A stretch of 64,000 bases of DNA from an uncultured beta proteobacterium (GTDB taxonomy: Bacteria; Pseudomonadota; Gammaproteobacteria; Burkholderiales; Rhodocyclaceae). The notes under the pieces were generated by a model that ran no database searches, had not been told where the DNA came from, and saw only the letters and a program-made list of their open reading frames with translations. The position numbers were made by a program, and so were the translations under genes. Shown here one piece after another: positions 26,425 through 34,206 of the stretch. Location of the stretch: assembly GCA_903886975.1 (NCBI GenBank), contig CAISOB010000041.1, positions 56,264 through 120,263 on the forward strand, read 5' to 3'. Position 1 is the first letter of the stretch; each line of letters starts with the position of its first letter.

Positions 26425-27898
26425 CAGCTTGCGCGATCTGGTGCTGATCATCAATTCGCGTTTTCCGCTGGTGCAGGTCGACACCAGCGAAGAAGTGCGC
26501 ATGATGCAGTTGCTCGAGCGTGCCGCCAGTCTCGAGGACTGGCCGTTGTTCGTGTGGAGCATCGCCGATGGTCTCCGGCGCGTTCCGCGCACCGACGTCA
26601 TGCCTCAGACTTACGAATTCCAGGCCGCGCTGCGGCACATCGACAAGACGCCGCAGAACGGCATTTATGTCATGCTCGATGCGCAGCCGTATTTTGAAGA
26701 TCCCGTCAACGTGCGGCTAATCAAGGAGATCGCACAGGAATATTACAAGACGGCGCGTACGCTGGTTTTCATTGCCCAGGACATCGAAATCCCCGCTGAC
26801 CTGCAGCGCATGAGCGCCCGATTCTGCCTGCCGTTGCCGGATTCGCAGGAAATTCGCGAGCTGATCAGAGAGGAAGCGCAATTGTGGCAGCGCGACGGCG
26901 GCGGCGCCATCAAAGGACAGCAACAGACGCTTGAACTGTTGGTCCAGCATCTGTGCGGAATGTGCCAGGATGACGCGCGGCGCTTGATTCGCCAGATGAT
27001 ACGCGACGACAATGCGATCACGCTCGATGACATACAGCGCGTCTTGCGTTTCAAGCGCGAATCCCTGGGTCAAGGGGGGCTGCTCGATTTTGAAATCGAC
27101 AGCGGCAGCTTTGCCGACGTCGGCGGTTTGAAAAGCCTCAAGCGCTGGCTCGAACTGCGGCGTCCGGCTTTGACCGGCGACGCGGCGAGGCTCGGCGTCG
27201 AAGTACCCAAAGGCGTATTGCTGCTCGGCGTGCAGGGCGCTGGCAAGAGTTTGGCTGCCAAGGCGATCGCCGGCGTGTGGGGTCTGCCTTTGATGCGCCT
27301 CGATTTCGCGGTGCTGTACGACAAGTTCCAGGGCGAGACCGAGCGCAAGCTGCGCCTGTCATTACACCAGGCCGAGGCGATGGCGCCATGTGTACTGTGG
27401 ATAGACGAAATCGAAAAAGGTCTGGCATCGGATAGCGGCTTGAGCGACGGCGGCGTGTCGCGGCGTATCCTCGGCACGCTGCTCACCTGGATGGCGGAGC
27501 GCACGTCGCACGTTTTCCTGGTTGCGACTTCGAACGATGTCTCGCAGCTGCCACCGGAGCTCTTGCGCAAAGGGCGAGTTGACGAAATCTTCTTTGTCGA
27601 TTTGCCCGATCAGGCCGTGCGCGAGGAAATTTTCGCCATACACCTGAAGAAGCGCAAGCTTGATCCTGCGCAGTTCGATCTCAGGCAACTCGCGCAGTCT
27701 ACCGACGGTTTTTCGGGCGCCGAGATCGAGCAGGCGGTGGTCGCGGCGATATACGAGGCGCTGGCGGAAAAGAAACCCCTGGCGACCGCCCACGTGCTCG
27801 CCGAAATCGGCCGCACGCGGCCACTTTCGGTGGTCATGGCGGAAAAAGTGGCTGCTTTGCGCGCCTGGGCGGCAGGGCGGACGGTGCCGGCGGATTAG
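26417..27898 (+). CDS. AAA+ ATPase, Ycf46-like
   Basis: A 493-residue cytoplasmic protein. The N-terminal 220 residues resemble the non-catalytic region of Ycf46-type ATPases (LIINSRFPLVQVDTSEEVRMMQLLE). The AAA module has Walker A GVQGAGKS (271-278), pore-loop-like FQGETERKLR, Walker B CVLWIDEIEKG (Asp330-Glu331), sensor 1 ATSNDVSQLPPELLRKGRVDEIF with an arginine-finger pattern, and a C-terminal lid domain with FSGAEIEQAVVAA. Ycf46 relatives are found in cyanobacteria, plastids and many proteobacteria and affect carbon or stress responses; a target here is unknown. Start is fixed by CAGGAG 6 nt before the ATG at 26417. Confidence 0.9.
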   Translation: MSDSLRDLVLIINSRFPLVQVDTSEEVRMMQLLERAASLEDWPLFVWSIADGLRRVPRTDVMPQTYEFQAALRHIDKTPQNGIYVMLDAQPYFEDPVNVRLIKEIAQEYYKTARTLVFIAQDIEIPADLQRMSARFCLPLPDSQEIRELIREEAQLWQRDGGGAIKGQQQTLELLVQHLCGMCQDDARRLIRQMIRDDNAITLDDIQRVLRFKRESLGQGGLLDFEIDSGSFADVGGLKSLKRWLELRRPALTGDAARLGVEVPKGVLLLGVQGAGKSLAAKAIAGVWGLPLMRLDFAVLYDKFQGETERKLRLSLHQAEAMAPCVLWIDEIEKGLASDSGLSDGGVSRRILGTLLTWMAERTSHVFLVATSNDVSQLPPELLRKGRVDEIFFVDLPDQAVREEIFAIHLKKRKLDPAQFDLRQLAQSTDGFSGAEIEQAVVAAIYEALAEKKPLATAHVLAEIGRTRPLSVVMAEKVAALRAWAAGRTVPAD

Positions 27899-27963
27899 AA
27901 CTTACCGCTTCGTTCGCGTAAGTTCGCGATTCGATTGCTTTTGGGGAAACGCCGATTAGCTCT

Positions 27964-28032
27964 TCGCACCGGCGAAAGCCGGTGTCCAGTTCGTCGCCTT
28001 TACTGGATTCCGGCGTTCGCCGGAATGACGAA
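27964..28032 (+). repeat. REP-like paired-hairpin repeat, copy 1
   Basis: Two adjacent hairpins: CACCGGC-GAAA-GCCGGTG at 27967-27984 followed by TCCAG, then CTGG and ATTCCGGCG-TT-CGCCGGAAT at 28007-28026 followed by GACGA. The same element, reverse-complemented, occurs at 47495-47566. It lies in the 148-bp gap between the convergent AAA ATPase and MFS genes and may also help to terminate both. Confidence 0.85.
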
Positions 28033-28046
28033 TTTCCAGCCCTTCC

Positions 28047-29288
28047 TTAGCGCCTGCCACCCGCCAGGCGCCAAGCGTCGGGCATTTTTCGCAAGCGCCA
28101 GATCGCCCACGGGCCAAGCAGTCCGCCCAGACCGAGCGTGGCCCAGGCCAGCGCCCAGACCCGCGTATCCGCGATGGTGCCGCTGCTGCGTCCGATGTCG
28201 AGCGCCAGGCCAAAGACCCAAGGCGCAAGGGCGCCGGCGCCGAAGCCGAGCGCGGAACGCAGCGCATAGGCAGTTCCGAGGCACGAGGGTTCGACGAGTT
28301 CCGCCAGGGTCGTCGAATGGATGGACGAGTCGGCGACTCCGGTGAAGTTGTAAATGGTTGCGACGAGTAACAAGAGCCACATCGGCAAGCCGATCATCCA
28401 GCCAAACGTGAATGAGCAGATGAGACTGCTCACGCTCATCAGCAAAGTCACGAGCGTTCGTCCATGCCGGTCCGCCAGCGTTCCGCCGATGATACTGCCG
28501 CCGGCCGCGACCAGATAGGTGATCGCGGTCAGCGTCGCAGCGAAACTCGCGGCCTGCAGCCCGCCACTGCCGGAGGCCAGCGCCGCCGCGCCCAGGAAGG
28601 ACGGCAGCCAGGCCCACAGGCCGAGCAACTCCCAGGCGTGGAAGGTATAGCCCCAGATCGAGAGCATGGCGGCGCGATTGCCGATGACCTCGCCGAAGCG
28701 GGCCAAGACGCCGTGGCGTTCCGGCGTGCGATGAATGACGTTGGGCACGCCGCGCAGCGCCGCGTAGCCGAGTAGCAGGCCCAGCACCGGACCGAAGGCG
28801 GTGATGAGGAACGATCCGCGCCAGCCGGAGAGCGGAATCATGACGCTGGCAATGATGAGTCCGATGGCATAACCGAGCGAAGCGGCGGCGAGGTAGAAAC
28901 CCATCGCCCGCCCCTGGCGCTGTCCCTGTTGCTGCTGGGCAACGAGCGCCAGTCCCGGTGTATAGGAGCCACCGGCGCAAAGCCCGGTCAGCCCATAGAG
29001 CAGCAGGCCCGACCAGAAGCCACTCGAGAAAAAGGCGAAGAGCAGCGTGCTGAGCACCGCCGCGATGCTGCTCGCCAGATAGATTCGCCGCGCGCCGTGG
29101 CGATCGCTCAGAAAGCCGACACAGAACAGCGAGATCAGGAAGCCGAAATGATAGCCCGACTGAATCATTCCGGCCTGCCACGCGGTCATCTGCCACTCGT
29201 GCCTGAGCAGCGGCAGCACCGCCGAGTAGGCGGTGAACATCGTGGCGAAAGCCACGCGCGCGCCGCAGAAGAGGACGAGCCAGCGCAC
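28047..29288 (-). CDS. Major facilitator superfamily transporter
   Basis: A 413-residue inner-membrane protein with about twelve hydrophobic helices and the MFS loop-2/3 motif GFLSDRHGARRIY near residue 60, repeated in the second half as GGTLADRHGRTLV. It has a glutamine-rich central stretch (AQQQQGQRQGR) after helix 4. The pattern is near the CynX/NarK-like and YbfB-like groups, but the substrate cannot be assigned. It lies 20 bp downstream of the ABC-2 exporter permease on the same strand. Confidence 0.88.
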   Translation of the reverse strand: MRWLVLFCGARVAFATMFTAYSAVLPLLRHEWQMTAWQAGMIQSGYHFGFLISLFCVGFLSDRHGARRIYLASSIAAVLSTLLFAFFSSGFWSGLLLYGLTGLCAGGSYTPGLALVAQQQQGQRQGRAMGFYLAAASLGYAIGLIIASVMIPLSGWRGSFLITAFGPVLGLLLGYAALRGVPNVIHRTPERHGVLARFGEVIGNRAAMLSIWGYTFHAWELLGLWAWLPSFLGAAALASGSGGLQAASFAATLTAITYLVAAGGSIIGGTLADRHGRTLVTLLMSVSSLICSFTFGWMIGLPMWLLLLVATIYNFTGVADSSIHSTTLAELVEPSCLGTAYALRSALGFGAGALAPWVFGLALDIGRSSGTIADTRVWALAWATLGLGGLLGPWAIWRLRKMPDAWRLAGGRR

Positions 29289-29308
29289 GGTTTAGACGCG
29301 CAAGGCGA

Positions 29309-30097
29309 TCATTTGAGCAGGCGCCGCCGCGTGAGTACGGTGGCAATGCTGAAGGCGACCGCGGCGATAACCAGCAGCGCGGCGACGTGGCCGAGCGCGT
29401 TAGCCGGTACCTCGCCGAGCAAGAGCGGTCGGGCGAGCTGGACGGCGTGCGCGAGTGGCAGCCAGCTGGCGATCGTGTGGACGACGGCAGGCAACTGATC
29501 GGCCGGGAAAAACACACCCGAGACGAGCAGCATTGGCGTGATGAACAGCGTGAAGTAATACATGAAGAATTCGTAGGACGGGGCCAGCGCGCAAACGATA
29601 AGCCCGAGGGCCGCGAATGCCAGGCCGGTGAGAAAGATGACCGGGATCGTCCATAAGGCGAGCGGCGAGGTACTCAGTCCGAGTGCCGCGATGACCAGCA
29701 GGATGGCCAGGCCCGAGAGCAGGCTCTTGCACGCTGCCCAGACCAATTCGCCGGCGAGGACGTCATCAAGTGACAGCGGCGTATTCAGGATCGCGTCCCA
29801 CGTCTTCTGCACATGCATGCGCGAGAAAGCCGAATAGAGCGCTTCGAAGGTCGCGGCATTCATCGTGCTGGCGACCACCGTCCCGGCAGCGAGAAAACTT
29901 ACGTAACTCACGCCGCCGACGCGCGGCAGCAGGCTGCCCAGCCCGTAGCCGAGGCCGAGCATATAGATCAGCGGATCGGCAAGATTGCCGAGTACCGAAG
30001 GAATCGCCAGCTTGCGCCAGACGAGAAAGTTGCGCCGCCAGATCGGCAACCAGCGCAGACCGGGACGGGGGAGGGTGAAAAGCTGTTGTGAATTCAC
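29309..30097 (-). CDS. ABC-2 type exporter permease, NodJ-like
   Basis: Membrane subunit of 262 residues with six hydrophobic segments in the ABC-2 arrangement. Conserved features are SVLGNLADPLIYMLGLGYGLG, the family segment FLAAGTVVASTMNAATFEALYSAFSRMHVQKTWDAILNTPLSLDDVL, and GVFFPADQLPAVVHTIASWLPLAHAVQLAR. It pairs with the ATPase at 30101, four bases upstream. NodIJ export lipo-chitooligosaccharides in rhizobia; the non-nodulating betaproteobacterial versions are ancestral exporters of uncertain substrate. Confidence 0.9.
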   Translation of the reverse strand: MNSQQLFTLPRPGLRWLPIWRRNFLVWRKLAIPSVLGNLADPLIYMLGLGYGLGSLLPRVGGVSYVSFLAAGTVVASTMNAATFEALYSAFSRMHVQKTWDAILNTPLSLDDVLAGELVWAACKSLLSGLAILLVIAALGLSTSPLALWTIPVIFLTGLAFAALGLIVCALAPSYEFFMYYFTLFITPMLLVSGVFFPADQLPAVVHTIASWLPLAHAVQLARPLLLGEVPANALGHVAALLVIAAVAFSIATVLTRRRLLK

Positions 30098-30100
30098 CGT

Positions 30101-31027
30101 TCAGTCCCTCAGTTCCCGGCCGGTGAGCTTGATGAACACGTCTTCGAGGCTGGCGGCGCGGTGCATGTAGCGCAACGCCGGCGCATCGGCCAGCGCGGCG
30201 AGCAACGGCGCCGGATCGCGGCAGTAGAAGAAAGCGGTGTCGCCGGCCACTTCGAGGCGCTCGGCGAGGCCATTGCGCGAGCGCGCCCAGCGCGGCGCGT
30301 CATCGCCGAAGACTTCGACGACCTGCGGTTCGATGTGCGCGGCGATCAGTTCGCGCGGCGCGCCCTCGGTGACCAGATGGCCGTTGTCGAGCACCGCCAG
30401 GCGGTTGCACAGGCGCTCGGCTTCGTCCATGAAATGCGTGGTCAGGATCAGCGTCTTGCCACGCGCGGTGAGTTGCTTCAGGCGCTCCCAGATCAGGTGC
30501 CTGGCCTGCGGATCGAGACCGGTCGTCGGCTCGTCGAGGAAGATGACATCCGGGTCGTTGATCAACGCGCGTGCCAGCGTCAGGCGCCGCTTCATCCCGC
30601 CCGAGAGGGTTTGGATGCGCGCTTTTTCGCGACCGCCGAGTCCGGCAAAGTCGAGCAGCCCGGGAATGCGCGCGCGGATGGTCGCGTCGGCTATGCCGAA
30701 ATAACGACCATAGACCAGCAGGTTTTCGCTCGCGGTGAAATCGGGATCGAGGTTGTCCAGTTGCGGCACCACACCGACGCGTTGGCGCGCCGCTTCCGCA
30801 TCAGCCGGGATGTCGTAAGCGCCGAGGTTGATTTTCCCGCCGTCGGGCCGGGTCAAGCCGAGGCAGCAGCGCAGGGTCGTCGTCTTGCCGGCGCCGTTCG
30901 GCCCGAGCAGACCGAAGCAGGTGCCGGTCGGCACCGTGAAGCTTATCCCGGCGACCACGTCCCTGTCGTCGTAGCGCTTGCGCAGGCCGGAAACCTGGAG
31001 CGCGTCGGCCGAGTTCAGTGCCGCCAT
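30101..31027 (-). CDS. ABC exporter ATPase, NodI/DrrA-like
   Basis: A 308-residue ATPase. Walker A is GPNGAGKTTTLRCCLGL, signature LSGGMKRRLTLARALIND, Walker B VIFLDEPTTGLDPQARH and H-loop LTTHFMDEAERLCNRLAV, with a C-terminal domain of about 80 residues typical of daunorubicin/NodI exporters. I chose the ATG at 31027; it overlaps the end of the hydrolase gene by 13 bp, so the two are coupled. It supplies energy to the permease at 29309. Confidence 0.92.
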   Translation of the reverse strand: MAALNSADALQVSGLRKRYDDRDVVAGISFTVPTGTCFGLLGPNGAGKTTTLRCCLGLTRPDGGKINLGAYDIPADAEAARQRVGVVPQLDNLDPDFTASENLLVYGRYFGIADATIRARIPGLLDFAGLGGREKARIQTLSGGMKRRLTLARALINDPDVIFLDEPTTGLDPQARHLIWERLKQLTARGKTLILTTHFMDEAERLCNRLAVLDNGHLVTEGAPRELIAAHIEPQVVEVFGDDAPRWARSRNGLAERLEVAGDTAFFYCRDPAPLLAALADAPALRYMHRAASLEDVFIKLTGRELRD

Positions 31028-31665
31028 GCGCGCGTGACGATGTCGCCGATGATGTGCAGGCGGCGGTGAAAGAAATGGTCGGCGCCGGGAACGACGATCA
31101 CCGGCAGCTCGAGCGGTTCGGCCCAAGCCAGGACATTGGCCAGCGGCACGGTCTCGTCGGCCGACCCGTGTATCACGATGGTGTCGCCGGGTACCGCCGC
31201 CAGCGCGTACTGGCGGCCGCCGTCGACGAGACCGGCGGCCACCGCGACGAGGACCAGGCCCTGAGCCGGTTGATGGATTTCGGCCAGCGCCTGGGCGACG
31301 CGGGTCTGCACGTAGGCGCCGAAGGAAAACCCGGCCAGGGCCACCGGCAGATCGCCGTAGCGCCGCCGGATTGCGGCCAGAACGCTAAGCATGTCGGCGC
31401 TCTCGCCGTGGCCGTGGTCGTGGGTTCCGGCACTGCCGCCGACACCGCGAAAGTTCGGGCGCACCGCCAGGTAACCCAGGCGGGCGAACGTGCGTGCGAG
31501 CGTTTGCGTGACCTTGTTGCTGTTGGTTCCGCCGAATAGCGGGTGCGGATGGCAGACGATGGCGATGCCGCGCGGCGTACCCGGATCTTCGACGATCAAC
31601 TCGATCGCACCGGCCGAGCCGTCGACGAAAATCTTCTCTTCGCGCAATTTCATTGCCCCGCTCAT
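31015..31665 (-). CDS. Alpha/beta hydrolase
   Basis: A 216-residue serine hydrolase-fold protein. The nucleophile elbow is GFSFGAY with Ser114; likely acid and base are Asp170 (GSADE) and His197 (GADHFFH). The oxyanion-hole region is CHPHPLFGGTNSNKV near residue 38, and NFRGVGGSAGTHDHGHGE follows. This short form is common in proteobacteria and its substrate is unknown. An internal ATG at codon 5 is an alternative start. It is translationally coupled to the exporter ATPase. Confidence 0.88.
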   Translation of the reverse strand: MSGAMKLREEKIFVDGSAGAIELIVEDPGTPRGIAIVCHPHPLFGGTNSNKVTQTLARTFARLGYLAVRPNFRGVGGSAGTHDHGHGESADMLSVLAAIRRRYGDLPVALAGFSFGAYVQTRVAQALAEIHQPAQGLVLVAVAAGLVDGGRQYALAAVPGDTIVIHGSADETVPLANVLAWAEPLELPVIVVPGADHFFHRRLHIIGDIVTRAWRH

Positions 31666-31677
31666 CCTTGCTGGCGA

Positions 31678-31986
31678 TCAGATCTTCAGGCGCTCGACAA
31701 TGCGACCATGCACCAGGTGTTCCTGGATGATCTCTTCGATATCTTCGTTGTCGATGTAGTGGTACCAGACTTCGTCCGGATAGACGACGATGACCGGGCC
31801 GTCGTCGCAGCGATCCATGCAGCCGGCCTTGTTGATGCGTATCTTGCCCTGGCCTTTGAGTTTGAGCTGACTGATGCGCTCCTTGGCGTAGGTTTGCGCC
31901 GCGGTCGCGCCCAGGTTGTTGCAGCAGCTTTCGCCTTCGGCGCGCTGATTGCAGCAGAAAAAAACGTGATATTTGTAATAGCTCAT
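31678..31986 (-). CDS. Thioredoxin-fold (2Fe-2S) ferredoxin
   Basis: A 102-residue protein of the thioredoxin-like 2Fe-2S ferredoxin family. Cysteines that could ligate the cluster are Cys11/12, Cys21/22, Cys56 and Cys60 (KAGCMDRCDDGP). The C-terminal YPDEVWYHYIDNEDIEEIIQEHLVHG is characteristic. It would carry electrons in the cytoplasm; the partner is unknown. The ATG at 31986 fits the family start. It lies 12 bp before the hydrolase gene, on the same strand. Confidence 0.92.
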   Translation of the reverse strand: MSYYKYHVFFCCNQRAEGESCCNNLGATAAQTYAKERISQLKLKGQGKIRINKAGCMDRCDDGPVIVVYPDEVWYHYIDNEDIEEIIQEHLVHGRIVERLKI

Positions 31987-32046
31987 GGCGTCGGCGGTCG
32001 TCCGGACTGGTCTGACCGCCGATTCTAACCGTTGGTGCAATGCTTG

Positions 32047-33135
32047 TCAGAGCCGGCGCGCCAGTATCGTCAGGTAGGGTAGCGCAATGAAAGGCCAGAA
32101 GCTTGCTGTGAGCCGGGTGAGCCCGTTGAAATTCAAGAAGTGCCCTTGTCGCCAGGCGGTCAATGCAACCGCCGAATACGGGTTGGACGGGGCGAGGTTG
32201 ACCAGCACCGTTGCAGCCATGAGCAGCAGGCCGGCCAGCGCTACGCGCAGCCCGGCCGGCAGCAAGAGCATGAGCGCGAGCAGTGAGCCGCCGACCAATA
32301 GGCCAAGGCGCGCTCCCGGCGTCAGCCAGGCGAAAGCGTCAGCCGGGGCGACGAGGATCGCCGCGGCAAGCGTGCGGACGATCAGCGCTGCGACGAAGAA
32401 AGCGGCGATGACGAGACCGGGCGAACCGCGGTTGGCCATCAGTGTTCGCGCCATCAGCCCGACGGCAATCATGTTGCAGACCGTGATTGCCGTTTCGATG
32501 ACAAAAAACGATCGCGCAGCAAACGGAACCGCGGGCGTCAGTTCGAGTAGCGGGCGAAGATTGCCCGCGCCGAAAAGCTGCGTTTCCGGGGAGAGCTGGA
32601 TCAGCAGCCACAGGCCGAGCAGAACCAGTCCGGCCTCGGCATGCGGTTTCGGTGCGAGAAGGTACTGCTGCAAACGCGCGATCCGCTCAAACAGCCGGGC
32701 GTCCTGCCGCAGCGCCAGCAGGACGCCGAGCCCGCAGCCGAGGCTATTGCACGCCAGATCGACATTGGAGGCAACGCGCGAGGGCAGCCAGGTCTGTATG
32801 GATTCGAGCGTGAAACTCAGCAAGACGCCGAGCAGCAGGCTGGCGAAGGCCGCCAGCCAGCGGCCAGAGATGCCGCGCAGCGTCAGCGTCAGCAGGAAAC
32901 CGAGCGGAAGGTAGGCCAGCACATTGACGACGAGATCGAAGACGGTCCAGTAGCGCGGCCAGGGCGCCTGGAGAAAGGTCAAAACCGGCAAGCCAGGATC
33001 GCGCCAGCCGGAAAAGGGGTGCAGGCTGGCGTAGGTAACCAGCAATACGTAGGCGATGCAGAGATAGCGCGGAAGCGCTGTCGCCGGCGGCTGCCGGTCG
33101 GGTAGGGACTCCGCAAGTCGTTCGAGTCTGGGCAT
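32047..33135 (-). CDS. VanZ-like family membrane protein
   Basis: A 362-residue integral membrane protein with about ten hydrophobic helices. The first part is a VanZ-like domain: YLCIAYVLLVTYASLHPFSGW, DLVVNVLAYLPLGFLLTLTL, and the hallmark TLESIQTWLPSRVASNVDLACNSLGCGLGVLL. The remaining half is an additional membrane region with no motif I recognise. I chose ATG 33135 (MPRLERL). VanZ gives low-level teicoplanin resistance in enterococci, but most homologues such as this have no known role. Confidence 0.88.
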   Translation of the reverse strand: MPRLERLAESLPDRQPPATALPRYLCIAYVLLVTYASLHPFSGWRDPGLPVLTFLQAPWPRYWTVFDLVVNVLAYLPLGFLLTLTLRGISGRWLAAFASLLLGVLLSFTLESIQTWLPSRVASNVDLACNSLGCGLGVLLALRQDARLFERIARLQQYLLAPKPHAEAGLVLLGLWLLIQLSPETQLFGAGNLRPLLELTPAVPFAARSFFVIETAITVCNMIAVGLMARTLMANRGSPGLVIAAFFVAALIVRTLAAAILVAPADAFAWLTPGARLGLLVGGSLLALMLLLPAGLRVALAGLLLMAATVLVNLAPSNPYSAVALTAWRQGHFLNFNGLTRLTASFWPFIALPYLTILARRL

Positions 33136-33246
33136 CGCGCTGCCTGTGCACGTCAAGTCAAGCGCATTCTAACCGGCGGCGCGGCGTGTTCGTGCGACCG
33201 GTGCCAGCCAAGCGGGCCTGAAAATAAGGCCGCGTTCCTTGGCGCC

Positions 33247-33275
33247 TTGACAAAACCTAATTTAATCAATACACT
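33247..33275 (+). promoter_or_regulatory. Promoter for the lytic transglycosylase gene
   Basis: A perfect TTGACA (33247-33252), a 17-bp AT-rich spacer and TACACT (33270-33275, 4 of 6). The implied leader is about 195 nt. Confidence 0.6.
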
Positions 33276-33299
33276 TCTCGACTATTGCACTGCACATCT

Positions 33300-33315
33300 T
33301 ATGCTAAATAGCATA
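33300..33315. promoter_or_regulatory. Perfect 16-bp palindrome, possible operator
   Basis: TATGCTA-AA-TAGCATA at 33300-33315 lies about 20 bp past the predicted transcription start of the lytic transglycosylase gene. Such a position fits a repressor site. No regulator gene is adjacent. Confidence 0.45.
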
Positions 33316-33477
33316 GTGCCGCTTGGAACCTTTCCCTTTCCGTGCAACTCTGACACCGCTAGTAGCCCCGTCGCAGTGTCAGTTCCATAAGCCTTGTTGA
33401 GCCAGCAGGCTTCGCACCCGCCTCTAACCGTTTGTCGCCAGACTCTAGCGCGATGACAACAGTGAAGGAGAGTGAGC

Positions 33478-34206
33478 ATGTCAACAACGATTTCGCTCAA
33501 GCAATCCCGCCGTACCGATGCCGCTTTTGCCCTGGTTCAGCACATCCTGGTGATCGTCGGTCTGCTGTTCGCACTTGGCTTGATCAATGCCGCCGCCGGC
33601 CAGCCCCGCAATTTGCCCTCAGGCGCTGTGCTGACGTCGGCTCTGGCCGATTACTCGGTTCTGGCAGAAGCGCAGGAGTCGGTTGTTGCGGTTCACGGCA
33701 CGACAAGCTCGGCTGTCGCCGCGAACGGCTTGGCGATCAGCACGCTGTCGCCGCGCATGCAAGGCGCGCTCGACTATGTCAAGCGTCGCTATCACGTTTC
33801 CGCCGAAGCCTTGCTGCCGGTGTTCGAAGCCGCGCAACTGATCGGCGACGAGCGGCGAATCGATCCGCTGCTCGTCGTCGCGGTCATCGGCGTCGAGTCA
33901 GGATTCAACCCGTTTGCCGAGAGCGCCATGGGGGCGCAGGGCCTGATGCAAATCATGCCGCGCTGGCACAAAGACAAGATGCCGGATGGAGCAGGCGAGA
34001 AGCCGCTGCTTGATCCGGTCATCAACATCACGGTGGGTGTCCATGTCCTTGAGGAGGCGATTCGTCGGAGCGGCGGGCTCGTTGCCGGTCTGCAGTATTA
34101 TGCCGGCGCCTCGGACAATGAGGACAGCAGCTACGCCAACAAGGTTCTGGCCGAAAAGGAGCGTCTCGAGCAGGCGGCGCGCCGCGGTTCGCGTCCGAGC
34201 GCCTAA
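33478..34206 (+). CDS. Lytic transglycosylase (SLT domain), membrane-anchored
   Basis: Cleaves peptidoglycan glycan strands with formation of 1,6-anhydro-muramic acid. The 242 residues have one N-terminal membrane segment (FALVQHILVIVGLLFALGLINAAAG, about 18-42) and an SLT domain from residue 128. The catalytic Glu140 lies in GVESGFNPFAESAMGAQGLMQIMP, and LDPVINITVGVHVLEE and AGLQYYAGA follow. I chose ATG 33478, with GAAGGAG 7 nt upstream; the GTG at 33472 is too close to it. The stop overlaps the convergent plsB stop region by 4 bp. Confidence 0.93.
   Translation: MSTTISLKQSRRTDAAFALVQHILVIVGLLFALGLINAAAGQPRNLPSGAVLTSALADYSVLAEAQESVVAVHGTTSSAVAANGLAISTLSPRMQGALDYVKRRYHVSAEALLPVFEAAQLIGDERRIDPLLVVAVIGVESGFNPFAESAMGAQGLMQIMPRWHKDKMPDGAGEKPLLDPVINITVGVHVLEEAIRRSGGLVAGLQYYAGASDNEDSSYANKVLAEKERLEQAARRGSRPSA

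Larger units (their letters stand above)
33136..33477. other. 342-bp non-coding gap between VanZ and lytic transglycosylase genes
   Basis: The AT-richer middle holds a sigma-70-like promoter (33247-33275) and a perfect palindrome (33300-33315), listed separately. A further inverted repeat, CTGACAC at 33350-33356 with GTGTCAG at 33376-33382, could form a hairpin in the leader. I see no coding frame with a credible start. Confidence 0.6.

Noticed and set aside
28000..29517. 505-codon minus-strand frame overlapping the MFS gene
   Set aside because: The MFS frame (28047-29288) has twelve helices and the MFS motifs; this frame gives an Arg/His-rich chain and runs into the REP-like repeat.
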